Of a stretch of DNA of 64,000 bases, positions 1-13,782 are shown one piece after another; positions within the stretch are counted from its first letter, which is position 1, and the number at the start of each line of letters is the position of its first letter. The notes beneath the pieces were generated by a model. It saw nothing but the letters and a program-made list of their open reading frames with translations. It did not search any database and had not been told where the DNA came from. The stretch is from Hemicentrotus pulcherrimus. Its lineage: Eukaryota; Echinodermata; Echinoidea; Camarodonta; Strongylocentrotidae. The stretch is from contig BEXV01000305.1 in assembly GCA_003118195.1 (NCBI GenBank), positions 135,429 through 199,428 of the forward strand, read 5' to 3'. Position numbers and translations under genes: made by a program.

Positions 1-849
1 CCCCCCCCCCCCCCCTTCCCCAAACACCACCACCACCTCCACCTCATGTTCGCTAACTGAACCCAGGGATATATGTGCCCCTTCCTCATTGTTTGTTTCC
101 CAAAACATAATGTTCACAAAGAAAGATAAGATCCTAAAATTGCTCTTAAATGCGGAGTTGTGGTGTTTACCAGATTAACAATGCAGGTATACTTACTACT
201 TAGGCTTACAGGGACAATGTTGTATTATCTAATGGATACTGCTTGTACTGCAAATTGATTTCCTGCAATACATTTATCCTTGCCCAGCACTACAGGCTGT
301 ATGCCCACGTGGACATGGTCCTTTGCTCTATTTATCATAGATGCGCCAGTAAATCCATGCTTTAATGCAGACAAAATGACATAAGCTAACATGTAAATGT
401 AGTAGAAAAGTACTTTTGGAAGTGGTTTTGCTATTAGATATATTTTGGAAGATTCCATTATAGATTTGCACAGGAGTGACAGGACTTTAAAAGTTATACC
501 GGTATTCTTCATCTTTTTTTCTTCACAGGTCCTAATGTTATTTGACGTTAATACAGTACATTCATGTTGCTCATGTGCTGCATTAGCATTGGGTATGCAT
601 ACTTTCTGAGATTTTAGAAAGAGCTGTCGGGGAAAACATGTACCTGTCAATAATTTCTATTTGACCTATTAAGTGAAATTAATAGCACTTGTACTATGTG
701 TAGCTTTATGAAATTACTTTGCTGTATGACATGAAACATTTTTTATACATTGCAAACGTTAAAGCATTGAAAGAATGTACTGGTATGCAAGTGTCTGATC
801 TGTTCATTTTTATGTAATACCTGTTTACTAATACCAGCGTTTTTGCTCC

Positions 850-869
850 GCTCTCTCTCTCTCTCTCTC
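850..869 (+). repeat. CT microsatellite
   Basis: About ten CT units. Confidence 0.9.
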
Positions 870-3431
870 ACCCGGGCACACCCACATACATGTAGGACCT
901 ACCCTAAAAACACCACTTTTGCAGTCAACGAGTATCATAGCTCGGTCATTAGCTGGCACAGAAAAAAATACCCACTCAGTACTACCCAATCACAGCTGCC
1001 AGTGGTACCACCCATTGCTTAGTAAACTATGACCTGGTCACATTTCTTTGTTTGGACCTTACCTCAGCAGTACGAGGTGTCAAAAGCATTTTTGTTGTTT
1101 GTGGTCGAAAGTTGGTCCTTGCTTGGCTTCTCTGCCCTGTATGTACATGTAATTGAATTTATAATGAAGGGAATTTCAATTTTTCCATCCTTCAGAGCTC
1201 AGACCAAAGTGTTCTTTATTTGCTGCTATTTTTCTGAGAAGTGCTAATTTAAGATTGTATGAATATTTGTCAGGTCTTATCCCACCCCAGAAATACATGA
1301 AAGCACTTCAGTCTTATTGTTTGTGACCTGGAGTATGAAAATTATAGAAAAGGGAAAATACAAACATTTCCAACTTTCCACCTTTCCACTTTCTGTTGTG
1401 ACCCCCATTATAGCTTCCCACTCCCATTAGTTTCCACTTGAGTTTCAAACCAATGTGCATTAATTTTGCCCTTGGAAGTATGGTATAAAAACCAATGGTA
1501 CCGAATACATGTATTGTTCATGGCCACAAATAAGCTTATTAAAGGACTTCTTACAATGTATATCAATGCATTGATTCTTGCCTATAAATTGTTTTTTTAA
1601 ATTCCTGAATTTATGTGAAATCAATCACAATTGATATTCTCTTACTATGCAACAGCTATTACTCATGTCAAAGTGTTTATCAGTCTCAAAATCATATAAT
1701 TGATATCATAAAAATACTTGCAGTCTATCTTATATTGAAATTGTATAATGAATATGATTGCCATTACATAGTCATGTAGAGCACATCAGGATCCTTTAGA
1801 ACTCTTGAGTGCTAATTGCTTTAGGGGGCCAAATGAATCAGGAAAGAGGGAGCTGGGGAGAGTTGGCTTGAAATGTTTGTGAAGCTCTGGAATGATTCAG
1901 GACCTATCTTTATCCCGATTGACTCACCCACTGAGTGATACTTCAGCCAAGTATTGTATGCTAAAATTTGTCACTTGGCAGACTTGAATTATGTCATCAA
2001 ATGATTGCTGACAACGACAAAAATGCCCTTAAAGTCGTAATCCAGACAGCATTTACAATAGCCTACTTCGCCAATTTAGTAACTTACCACAGTGTATATT
2101 TTGATCGGGAATTAAATTTGTAGGATCTGTACAATGGCATTGTTGGTAAATATTGAAATAAATGCAGTCTCCCCTCCCCTTGTTTATTTAACAACGTACA
2201 TGTATGTCCATCGTCCTACAAGTTTTACGCAAACGGGTACATTTAGGGCTCATTCATTATGTCTAGGCCTATTTAACTGCATGTACACTGTAGAAGTGAA
2301 TTATAAACATGTAGGCCCTATGTTGTGCAACTTTGGAATGATCTGGATGCGTAAATAGATTGAAACCAGTTGGAGCTGACTATAGTGATTCAATTAATCA
2401 CACAATACAGTCACTGTAGCATCCAGTAGCTGTAACTCATCCTTGTATTAGCTTCGGATGGAAATGGTATACTCCAGTACAGTCACAAATGACCCATTCA
2501 GGTGCCTTGCATGCACAGTTGCCCACTACTGTCCAGTTCAGACTGAAGTAAATAAATATGAAACTCATGGTAAGAAACGTACATCATCGTTCAGGGAAAG
2601 GGGCATACATGTACATGTACACATAACACTCCAGACCAGACCAGATAAAAACATCATATAAAGGAAGGAACATCGTATAAATAAACTAGTTTTCAAGAGG
2701 TCAGTTGATGACATATGTGACAAGGTGACAGCTGCCCAATCGTCAATGTGCCCTCAAGACAAACCCCACCGCTTTTCATGCGACACAACTTCTGATGGGA
2801 CCTGATTCTTTATAGAGTTTTCATTCAAGATGATGTTCAAACACGTATTTTGCAATACGATGTTTCATTACAACATTCAGACCAGGAAAAAAACCAAGTC
2901 CTGTACCATGAATTTGTTAATCTAAACAGAATTTGATTGAGCTACAGTGTACTTTGGTATCCCTTGTTTACACTGTGATAAATGGGAGAAGAGTGTGATA
3001 TCTATTATCTATTGAAACTCGGCGATTGTGTATTGGACATCAATGCTTCAGATTTCAGATATGTCTATTATGATAGATGAGATTTTTTGTGTTATGCTTT
3101 CATACCAATTCTTACCAGACCTACTTGTAAACCTGTCTCTAGCCAAACTTGGTTTGTGCTCATGTGGTAGGTACATGTACATGCACAATGAGCATTTATG
3201 CTGTGCAAGTATGCAAAGGTCTGCCCTACTTGTATAGCAAGTGAAGTTATAAATTTAATTCTTTTATTGATTATTGGTACAAAGTTACAAACTCTTAGAG
3301 CGATGATCAAACAAATCTCCAAATTGAGATGTAAGTACATCTAAGGGTGTGTTTAAGCTCAATTTTGAAGGCAGATTGAGCGATTTTAAACGCTCATTGT
3401 AATGGCAGTTTCACAGTGTACTGTTTATTCT

Positions 3432-3502
3432 CACTTCTCTGGCTCCTCCAGGCATGATTCTGGCTCAGAGCCGGAATCATGCTTGGAGGAACCAGAGAAG
3501 TG
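3432..3502. repeat. 71-bp near-perfect inverted repeat (hairpin)
   Basis: Arms 3432-3466 and 3467-3502 pair at 32 of 35 positions, from CACTTCTCTGGCTCC... to ...GGAACCAGAGAAGTG. On the plus-strand RNA two of the three differences are G:U pairs. The loop is only about five bases once paired. Confidence 0.9.
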
Positions 3503-4230
3503 CAGTGCAGAGTCTGCACTAGAGGTCATTGCGTTGACCCTATTTAAACACGTTTACAAATGATTGTGCATTTATGCTTCCACAGAATCGCCGATCCAAG
3601 ACGCACCTTTTTGTGAGTTTACGATCATGATCGCCGTTTTGATGTGATTTTACAAAAATGAGAAAGGATGCAACAATGTTTTGAACTAAAGGCGTAACAA
3701 ATGCCTCATTCTGGCCTGAAAAAGGTGAGGCAAATACCCTGCTATACAGAACATTAAACAAGGATAACCCCTGACATAGGAACTCCAACGTCTCCAAGTG
3801 TTTCTTGCTTTATGGTGTTTTAAAGTCGATGGTAAATTAAAACCCAAAGGGCATTCATTATGTTTACATGATGCTTTAATCATGGACCTACTACACTGTA
3901 CATGTAGGTCCATGCTTTAATTTGACCGGTTAAATTGCAAATATGTTTCTTTTCTAGGTTCTTGGAAGCCAAGTAGATCGTGTCTGAGATATGATCTGTA
4001 GGTTAGGTGAGAATTGAAAGAGCGTTTGAAAATGGAATAACATCAGTTTCCAAATGACAATTTAGTGTCATTCCTCACATTTGAAAAAATGTGACTTATT
4101 CCACGCAGCCGACCCTCTATTTGCTTGGGCTGCTGTTAATTTGTGCTCTTCACGTTCCGACAATCACAGCAGTATGTACATCTCTCTCGCGCTCCGAGCT
4201 CTGAATTGTACTTTCACACTCTGACGAGCG

Positions 4231-4243
4231 GTTGCTAGGCAAC
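4231..4243. promoter_or_regulatory. RFX X-box-like palindrome
   Basis: GTTGCTAGGCAAC is a perfect 5-bp inverted repeat with a 3-bp centre and fits the RFX X-box. It lies in a CpG-containing patch (4140-4260). Confidence 0.5.
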
Positions 4244-4289
4244 GAGTGATGTGATAAGAATGCTGACAAGTCTTTGGGAGTGAGGGAGA

Positions 4290-4437
4290 AAACGATAGAA
4301 AGGAGGAGGTAGGAGGGATGGAGGGCGGGAGGGAAGGAGCAAGAGCGAAAGAGAAAAAGGGAGAGATGGTGGGAGAGAGAGAGATACAAAAGATGGAGGG
4401 GGAGAGAAAAAAGGAGAAAGGGGAGATGAGAGGGTGG
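4290..4437 (+). repeat. Purine-rich tract
   Basis: GGAGGGA/GAGAGA-rich stretch of about 150 nt immediately after the CpG-containing X-box block. Confidence 0.85.
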
Positions 4438-4795
4438 TAGATTTAGATAGATGAAGTTAGATGGTAGAGATGATTATGATGCAGAGAGGGATCTTGTAAA
4501 ATGCATTTATAAAACAAATAAGAAGAGAATAGGAGGGAGAGTAGACACATTGGACTCCGTGTAGAAAGTGGTAATAAGGAATAATGGCAGAAGTCTGAGA
4601 AAACATACAAAAGGCATAACTCAGAGATGGATTAATGTGCTCAGATTCACAATAGAGAAAGTGGAAAAATTGATAATTATGAACATAGTCTACTCTTCAT
4701 AATCTTTTGTTTTGCACTAACTACATGTACAATGTATATGTACATGTAGCTACATGCAGGCCATAATAAATACAAAAAAATAACGAAAGACAGAC

Positions 4796-4872
4796 AGGGC
4801 ATGAAAAAGGGAGGGGAAGAGAGAAAGAGAGAGAGAGAGAGATGTGAGGGCGGGGGGGAGAGGAGAGAGCCG
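4796..4872 (+). repeat. GA-rich purine tract
   Basis: GA dinucleotides and a G-run around 4820-4865. Confidence 0.85.
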
Positions 4873-6564
4873 AGCAATACAGGAATGAGTTGACTGAAAG
4901 GTAGAAGTAAGGTCATATATCAGAAATTTGGACAAAGGAGTGGGGTCCATTTTCACATCAACATCGTATCATTTACTTGTAGTTTATGGCATGAAATACT
5001 GGTACACATAGCCCTACATTACAAGGAGGTTGTTATGGTGTTGATTTTTTATAGCAATTTATAATAGCAAATTGAGTAATATGTACTTCATGTAGCTGTC
5101 TATTAACAATTGATTAACACTGTGTATCACAGTAGTACACGCAATCTGCTTCCCAAATGGCAAACCCTTGCAAGGCAACCTTACCATCCGCCACACACTC
5201 TGAACGGTTCCCCGTGAAACATGGTCCGGCTGAGGTCACCTATAGGTTGCATATGGTAAGGTTATCAGCCTGCCAGCACACACACGCTACCCCGTCATCT
5301 CCGCCTATGAATATTAAAAAACTGTCGGAACATGTGCCGAGCCTGATTTAATATTTTTTGCCCCCATCTTCTTTATCTTTTCCACCTTGACTTGAGGGGA
5401 GAGATTTATCTTTGATTGGGCTTAGCTGGTATAACTTCAACTGCCATATAATTTACAGTGAATGTAATTTACGCATATTATATGAACTATTAATTTCTCT
5501 ACATGGGAGCCTACCTAAAGAAGGCCTTTTAAAATTAAGAATGATTTGATTTTAGCGATGGATTACATGCAACTCTGTATGAAATTGTATTGTAGTTACC
5601 TTTGGTTTGATTTTATAATGTTTTACACTTATTGTAGATATATACATGTACATGTACACCCTCTATGCAGTTCAGTTCAGTTCAGGCACACACACACAAG
5701 TGAACAAATGGGTATTTATGTGTGTGTATGTGATAATTATTTGAGTGAAGCTGTATTTATAAATGGTCTCTTTCACAAAAAGTGAATGATTAATTTCATT
5801 AATGTAAAGAAATTTCACACCTCATTAATACCATTCAATTTGCTTTAATTGTGATTTGATGGCAATGGTAAATTTGGAAGCATGCGTTTCCAATGGGTGT
5901 AATCACAAGTTATTCAATATTCATACCACCATGTGTTCTGTTAGGGGTTACGCGTTAGTGAGTGAGAACACTGCCACCAGTGTGAATCATTCAGAATTGG
6001 ATCATAATGAGGTCATTGTTAGACTTATAACACACCCCAAATCAATGCTACATTTGTGGATAGTACATGTAGACGGTTGGCCTAATTAGACAAAGACAAT
6101 GTGTCATCAATTTGCGACTGACTGTGAATAACCAGTCCAGTCACACACCTCCCCCTACACTGAGAGGTGTAATAACAATAGCAGTGTTTCATGGAACGAT
6201 GATGTAATCTTAACATCTTGCGGTAATACCACAGACACACTGCTGATACAATGTGCCGGCACAAACTTGTGTCAGTCGTCCTCTTGTGTAACAGAGTGTC
6301 AGAACTGTAGGCAATGTAGACAACAAGGTCTTCTGCATGCCACTGGAAAATTATTACCGGTATAGAAAAAAAGTAGGCCTATATTTTTACGTGTAAAAGA
6401 CGTCTTTTCTTTATATTCATATTGAATTCTGCACAAAGTGATAGAAAAGTCACTCTAAAAATGAGATATGACTAGCAATTTGATCAGTGCCTTGCATTAT
6501 GAGGCAGATTAAAGGGACTATAATAAAATCAAACTGCATGTAAATGCAGTCGTCCATTCAGAGC

Positions 6565-6601
6565 TCTTCTCTCTCTCTCTCTCTGTCTCTCTTTCTCTCC
6601 T
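6565..6601 (+). repeat. CT-rich microsatellite
   Basis: Interrupted CT repeat, followed 20 nt later by TACATGTA-type sequence. Confidence 0.85.
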
Positions 6602-6718
6602 CTCTGCTCCCCCTTTCATGTACATGTAGGCACAATGTAGGTCAGGGGCATTGCACTCTGGCTAAGCTTCCTTTGTGAAGTCAATATTATTTTGGCCTTT
6701 TGAGGGACATGTCTATAT

Positions 6719-6742
6719 ATTTTATTTTATTTTATTTTATTT
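6719..6742 (+). repeat. TTTTA microsatellite
   Basis: About five ATTTT units. Confidence 0.88.
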
Positions 6743-9700
6743 ATTAATTGTTATTATTATTTTTTTTTTGGGGGGGAGGGAGGAAATGTTTTTAGGTGAT
6801 ACGTAGGGACCTTGGTCGCCTTATTTCATGAGGACAAGCAGAACCTGTTTACATGTATCTTATGTATTATGTTCAGGCAATTTATGTATTACATTGTACA
6901 TGTACATGTTAATACATGTACATGTATTTTCTGTTTGGAGCCTTGAGGTCTTTAATTCATATCATTTTACACAGATAATAAATAAAAATTGGTCAATAAA
7001 TACAGAATTGTAACAGTAACAGCAAAAGGAAACATTTTGCATTGATACAGCAATGTAGGCAATCCATGATTTGTGCATGTACATGTAGAAGCATTTAATA
7101 GGGTGTTAGATATACATGATGTACTCATGAACATAATATATACTCAAAGTGGATAAACACGTAAGTTGCAAGTGACACATTTACATGTACGTACATGAGT
7201 TGATACAAATACACTTTAAATGGATCTTGTTTGAGCCTTGGTTGCCAGGGCTTGCCTTCATGTATCTTCTACACAAATCAGCTTCGTCATATCAGGAACA
7301 AGGTAGTTGCTAATAGAGGTCATGTACCAAGGAGTTTGATTCAAAGTCAAGGGGAGGGGGTCATTGATAGGGTTTCCCTTCCAAGTCTCTCCTCACTTGG
7401 ATATGAACTCTGGAGTCTACTGTACTAAAGAACACTAAAAACTGCACATATTCTTCAGCTTTGGTAAATGACAAGAAGTATAATAATCGTTGCTGTAAAA
7501 CCAGGAAAGTTCCCAACATGCAACTTTCACAAAGTGTAAATGACAGCCATTTTCACAGCACTAAACTTTCGCACATTGTACATTGTAGCCCAAACAAGCC
7601 GTACATACAATGCCTGGAGATTTGTTGGACAATGCAAACTTACAAACATGTCACGCAGAACAATATTCTATCGCCAGAAAGTCAAAATTACTTTAAATTC
7701 TCTACTTGTAACTGTCATCCTCAAACATCAATATAGAAAAATAAATTCATTTCAAATCCTTGATTAACGTGTACTGGGCCTTGCCTTGAACCAAGTGTTA
7801 AACTGTTAATCAATTTTGTACAAGTCGTGTACTGAATGCTTTCAACACAAATAATCAATAGCAAACTTTAATCTATTCATGTTTCCCCCATAACATTCAC
7901 TTGCACATTTAATAGATTTGAGTCGATTTCATTTCAAGAATTGTTTTATTAAATGCCCCAGCCATCACAGTTTTTCAAAAGACAGAGAATTACGTCATTT
8001 AAGTTTTTTAAAGATGGCAAATTTGAACACTTAATTTATTCATGAATGCTGCAAGTCATGAGGATACTGACATTGACACATTGTAAGCTGTTCCATGTTA
8101 GCAAGCCTACACACAAAATTTGCATGTATGAAAGTCACAAGAATTCTTGGAATGGTGGAGCTCCTCGAAAGTTTCATGCTGTAGAATAATCAATTGACAG
8201 CATGATCAAAGGTTTGTAATTTGAGAAAGTTTTTTTTTTTGCAGACAGTCCTCAACAAACAGTGGAAGCTTGTTGCAAAATGTGCAAAATATTGTGTTTT
8301 TGTGGGTCATGTAGTTTATGATTTCATTGGATACATTCCTAAAGGTAATATACCATCACAGAACAAAAAAAAAGGACAATAAATCATGTATTTACTCTAT
8401 TTCTCAAAGATAATTAATCACAATACTTCTCATAAATTTTATATAACTTTTTTTTAAAAGACTAAATAATTAGCTCCACACATTTTAATAGTTTTAAAAC
8501 TGGGATGTTGCAGCAGTGAATGAATATTTCCTTAAAGTTTTCAGATAAATACTGTCTAGTATTTATTGAAAAGAACACAAATATATCTATACCAGTTGCC
8601 AATTTACTTCTTGTACTTGGCATTAATGCTCTTTTGATTCTTGTCAATCTTATTGAGCTTTCACGGTCAGGGCCTCAGAGTTGAGCTCACCACATACATG
8701 TAGCTGTACTTGGTCCTCTTCATGTTTCTTGAATAACAGTTTTGAAACTTTAACAGACGAGTTATGGATCTGGTAATTAAATTTATGTCTTTGTACTATT
8801 CACAGCAGTGACATCACTAATGAGTACATGCATTAGCCAGTGAAACTTGATCTTTTTTAATACCCACGTCCACATTTTTTTATAGCACAGTGTAACTTTT
8901 TTAATGGCATGCACGGGAATGAATGCTTCCAATATTAATTGTATCACTTTCAGTTTATGGATTGAGCTCTTTAGATGTAGATCACCGCTATAGATGTTAA
9001 AAAGGTACAATCTTAATGGGGAAAATTGCTTTTCTTTTAACATACATGTACTTTGCTAGTTTGAAGACAGCCCCTCCCCCCCCCCAAAAAAAAAGGGACA
9101 AAAAGAAGACACTATTAAGAAAGAAATGAAATATTTATAATTTTGATATAAAGTGTGTATGCCTTTTTGTATTGTTCTGTTATGAACTTCTCTTACAACA
9201 CTGTATTTCCTGTGCTTTGTTACATTTTTGCAAGTCAAGTGTGAACGGAAATTGTAGCCGAGTATGATCCTGTCTATGAACCTGTTCAGGGAAACATAGT
9301 ATTATGACAAGGTTGTTTGAATATTTACATGAAAGAATTTTCAGGAAACTCGTTTTTGGGGAAAGTTGTATGACATTATGTAGGAAATGTTGAGTCAGTT
9401 GTAGCAGGCTGCAGGATGATATACTTCCATGTCATTTCTTTTAATGTGGAACAGGAAACAAAAAAAGAGACAATCATTCACTCCTTTACAGAAAGAATAA
9501 AATTACTTTACATGACGAGTATATTTGTATGTAGAACTTTAGAAGTACAGCCAATACTGTCCTGTGACCATCTCTGACCTATATAAAGGCCACCTCTCTG
9601 CAGTGGTCATTTCCTCCTTGGATGACCTTAATAGACAGGTTTGAATGTACACAGATCATTTTAGTTATAAACTTGTGTCAAAAAAGCTGATACCAAATTA

Positions 9701-11110
9701 CCAATTAACATGTACAAGCTATAAAGTGTACAATGCAAGCATTGTAAACCCATGTATTATATTTATTATTTTGTTATCATAAATTGCCTTTGCATCATCA
9801 AAGAAATTGACATTCAAACTTTTCAAAGAATGCTTTACACATGAGAGTAAGGAAGTACATGTAGATGACATGGAGTAAAATATGTGAGAGTCTACATGAT
9901 CATGCATACCTGCAATAATTCATGAGAAATAGTCTATAACCTTGTTGAAAAGCACCATTTTCATATGTGAAAATGTGACAAGATGTTAAAAAAATTGCTA
10001 TTATCTGCCTATTATCCCAGTTACAAATGTATATTTGTGAACGTGAAGGACACAACGGCTAACATCTCACGCTCACAAGACTATTCATCGCATAAAATCT
10101 AATTGATTGAGGGAAAATTAAATGACCAGTACGGTATGGGAGGGATTGGTACATGTACTTTGGCAGGGGAAAGCAGGTTAATTTGAAAATTGTGAAACTG
10201 GGTCGTAGTTGGAAGGTTGAAATAAATTTAGCACAATTGTTTTGGTTAAATGCACTTGAGCATTTTTTTAAATAGAATTTTTAAAGGGCTTAGTACATGT
10301 ACATTTGTTGTAAATTAACAAATTAAAAAGGCTAAGGTACAGTTACATGTAAACTAAATATAATCAAATTCGTATCCTGGCCTGTACATGTAGATTCTAA
10401 TAATAAGAAGATTGCTCTTATTTCTATTATTTTCATTTTTCTTCATTTTTCATAGTCATATTGAGGTTCACACATTTATGTTACATGTTGTACATACTTG
10501 TAATAACTTGTCTGTTTGCATGGAGCAAGAAGGGCATCAACTCTGTAACATGATGGCTCCAAACAGACAAATTGAACTGAAACTATTTTTTGAAATGTTC
10601 AATTTAAATATTAAAGGTCACACCAAATCTACAACTGTCCTGGCTTTGATTAAATCCTCTAACGGATGTATCTCCATCCCTCGACAGAAATACGGCCCTC
10701 CATTAGTGGATAAATACCGAGCCTCTCTCTTCTGGGCAGCATGAATTTTCATATACACAGTGCATCATAAATTAGGCAAATGAAGGGAGAATTTGAGCCT
10801 GCGCATGTAACCCTGCCCACTTGCTGCTCCCTGTATCTCGTAAATATGCAGCAGAAGAGCAGGGGTGCTCAGCCGTTAGTTACGCCGGATTGCTCTCGCG
10901 CAAGCTCGGTTTCCATCCTTTCTCTCTCCTCCATCGAGGGAAGGCTGTTAATGGGATTCAGGGAGCATTCAGAGACAGCATCAGTTGCTCACACTCGCCA
11001 CCTATTTACTTATTGACCGTCCCTGAAACACTAGCTTCTGCAAACAGAAAGAGTTTGCCTTTGAGCCTTCTCTCTCCCTCCTCCTCTCTGTCTCTGGCTC
11101 ACTCTCCATC

Positions 11111-11495
11111 CTTTCTCTCTTTCATCATTCTCAACCTCATATCTCTATCTGTCTCTTTTGCTTGCTTGATCGTTAGAATCATCACATACTAAGAATTTAT
11201 TGATGTCCCTCTCTTATCCTTCTTTGATGCTTCTCTTTTCATAAAAACCTGGAAGATTGTCCAGTCACAACATTTGCGTAAATTTTATGGACATAAAAGT
11301 TTTGGGTTTATCATTATTTAACAGAATACTGAAAAAAAAAGATTAAAAAAAAACTTTTCTTTTTAATTATGCATCGTCACAGAGCTCCCTTACAAAATGT
11401 ATATACATGAACATGAGAATTCTTGTTGAACTCAATACTGTGATTAGTTATTTCAGAGAACAATTTCAATTTCACTCTTCCTCAAAGCCTCACTT
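11111..11495 (+). repeat. Direct duplication, copy 1
   Basis: 385 bp from CTTTCTCTCTTTCATCATTC to CTCAAAGCCTCACTT, repeated immediately after a single N with about 97 percent identity. Likely allelic (see findings). Confidence 0.92.
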
Positions 11496-11496
11496 N

Positions 11497-11889
11497 CTTT
11501 CTCTCTTTCATCATTCTCAACCTCATATCTCTATCTGTCTCTTTTGCTTGCTTGATCGTTAGAATCATCACATGCTAAGAATTTATTGATATCCCTCTCT
11601 TATCCCTCTTTGATGCTTCTCTTTTCCTATACTAACAAACCTGGAAGATCGTCCAGTCACAACATTTGCGTAAATTTTATGGACATAAAAGTTTTGGGTT
11701 TATCATTATTTAACAGAATACTGAAAAAAAAGATTAGAAAAAAAAACTTTTCTTTTTAATTAATGCATCGTCACAGAGCTCCCTCACAAAATGGATATTC
11801 ATGAACATGAGAATTCTTGTTGAACTCAATACTGTGATTAGTTATTTCAGAGAACAATTTCAATTTCACTCTTCCTCAAAGCCTCACTT
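11497..11889 (+). repeat. Direct duplication, copy 2
   Basis: 393 bp, same start and end as copy 1. Differs by about ten substitutions, small indels in A-runs and one 8-bp length difference (near 11625). Confidence 0.92.
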
Positions 11890-13782
11890 TGACCATGTTT
11901 TGACAGACATCTTTCAAACTTTATCCTCATTTTTCATGCTAAGCCACATGATATACATGTAAGTACATGTATAAATGCGATGTTTCTGATCCCCTCCTGA
12001 AATTACAAAATGGCAAGGATGACAATATCTGTAGATAAATGAATGTCTGATAAGTATTAGAACGCGGAGATAACTGCTCTCCGGCTCCCAGGAGAAGGCA
12101 TTGAATGGGTGAACATGGAAATGATTGAACTCCGGTAATGAAAACGAGTGAATGACAACAGTATGACAAAAATGATCTGTTATGCATGTACAAGTACTCG
12201 AACCATATTCAAACCACTTGCGATAACAGATGAGCAAAGGTTACACCTCTTCATCTTCTGTCGACAACTTCTCGTCGCGGCGGCACCGATCGTTCAGCAC
12301 CGGCATCGTGCATTACGGATGTCCCAGTGTAGCCAGAATCATTGATTGCCTTTCGCCTGGTGCAATACCCAGAAAATGAAATCAACTTTCCAGTTGTGAG
12401 GGCATGTGAGGGACACATTAAGCGCATCGATTGCTAGGCATTGTCAGGAGGTCAGACCTGCATTCAGACCTGTGTGTAAGGACAAGGAGTTAGCTCGGAG
12501 AGCTCTCCTAACTCATCGGTGAGGATGAGGTCATCTTGGTTTATTGTATGTAAAATATCAAAGCATCATTTCACGGAAGTGATATAGATGTAGGTCTCCA
12601 TCTGTACTCCATATCAATTATCATATGGTTTTCTTGGTACATGTATTAGCAAGATGCTCTTTCTTGTCTCTTACAAGTTGTATTCAAGATGATATTTTCC
12701 ATGAATCATCATTAATTACGCAGAATTGTGCAATACCCTGGTCAGACCCAAACTGAAATTGGCCACAAGTAAAATCATGTAGGCTTACCAAGACAAGCAG
12801 TTCATGAGAAATCTTTGTAGATTTGCTGTGGGAACAAGTAAAATGTTATAAATCCATGTTTAATATTTCAGAGGTCTTTTCCATTTATCTAGAGGTTTAA
12901 TTAAACCAAAGCTAAATCATTGTTCAGTCTGTAGGCCCCTATATTTTTCACCATCCTGTGGCATGTACATGTAGGTGTCAATAGGTGTACATGATAATAA
13001 TGGTTTAGTATGTCTTTGTGAATGGAAATGTTGTCTTGGAAACAGGAAACCCTGGAACAGGGCAGTGCCCTCAGTGAGGCCAGCTATAGGGCATTCACCC
13101 TCAGTCCCTCAGATAGGAGTTGAAGTAGTTAGGGCTCCTGGAACCTACAGTCCAGAGCACAATACTTCCTGCAGAAGATGAATGAAAGACCACAAAAAAA
13201 CCATCTGACTTCTGTACATCTTTATCATGCTCTCGATGACCCGATGACCTGGATGTGTAGCCTCTTATCTAGGCAAGGATGATATGTTATGATAAATCGG
13301 AGCTGTGTTGACACTATCTCTACTCCATTTAAGTGCTGTACATATGTAAAAAGGCATTACAGATATGACATGATTATACAGACAGAAAGATCTTTGACCC
13401 TATTCTTACCACTAACCCAATGCTCTGTGTAACTATTTTACATATACCGGTAGTGCTTAAAAAAAAACTGCTTATAGTATGTATCATAGTTTACAGCAAG
13501 ACCAACCAACACGATATTCTATCAATTCAGGGTAAAGTTTAATTTTGGTCAGACTTCTGTCGTTGGTCTAGAGTCAGTTTCATGAATGTGACTAAGATGT
13601 TACAGAGGACCTTGGAAGTGAAGAGGTATCCCAAAATTATGTACAAGTGCATAGTTTTTATGAGCGAGTAACTGAAGGAGAGATTGAGATTTTGATTTAG
13701 CTTCTTTAAATGCATTTTTATTTGTTGCATATAGTTCAAGTTCAATTCATATGAATAAATGTTGAAATAATTTTCCTATCTA

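Noticed and set aside
24..60. His-rich reading frame near the window start, reminiscent of the His-rich NLK N-terminus
   Set aside because: Only four His codons, an in-frame TGA at 58-60 and no convincing donor. Most likely a CAC microsatellite remnant.
10412..10744. 110-residue plus-strand frame as a possible gene or exon
   Set aside because: Begins in low-complexity Leu/Phe, shows no known domain, and is not linked to the NLK frame. Kept only as part of a possible non-coding element.
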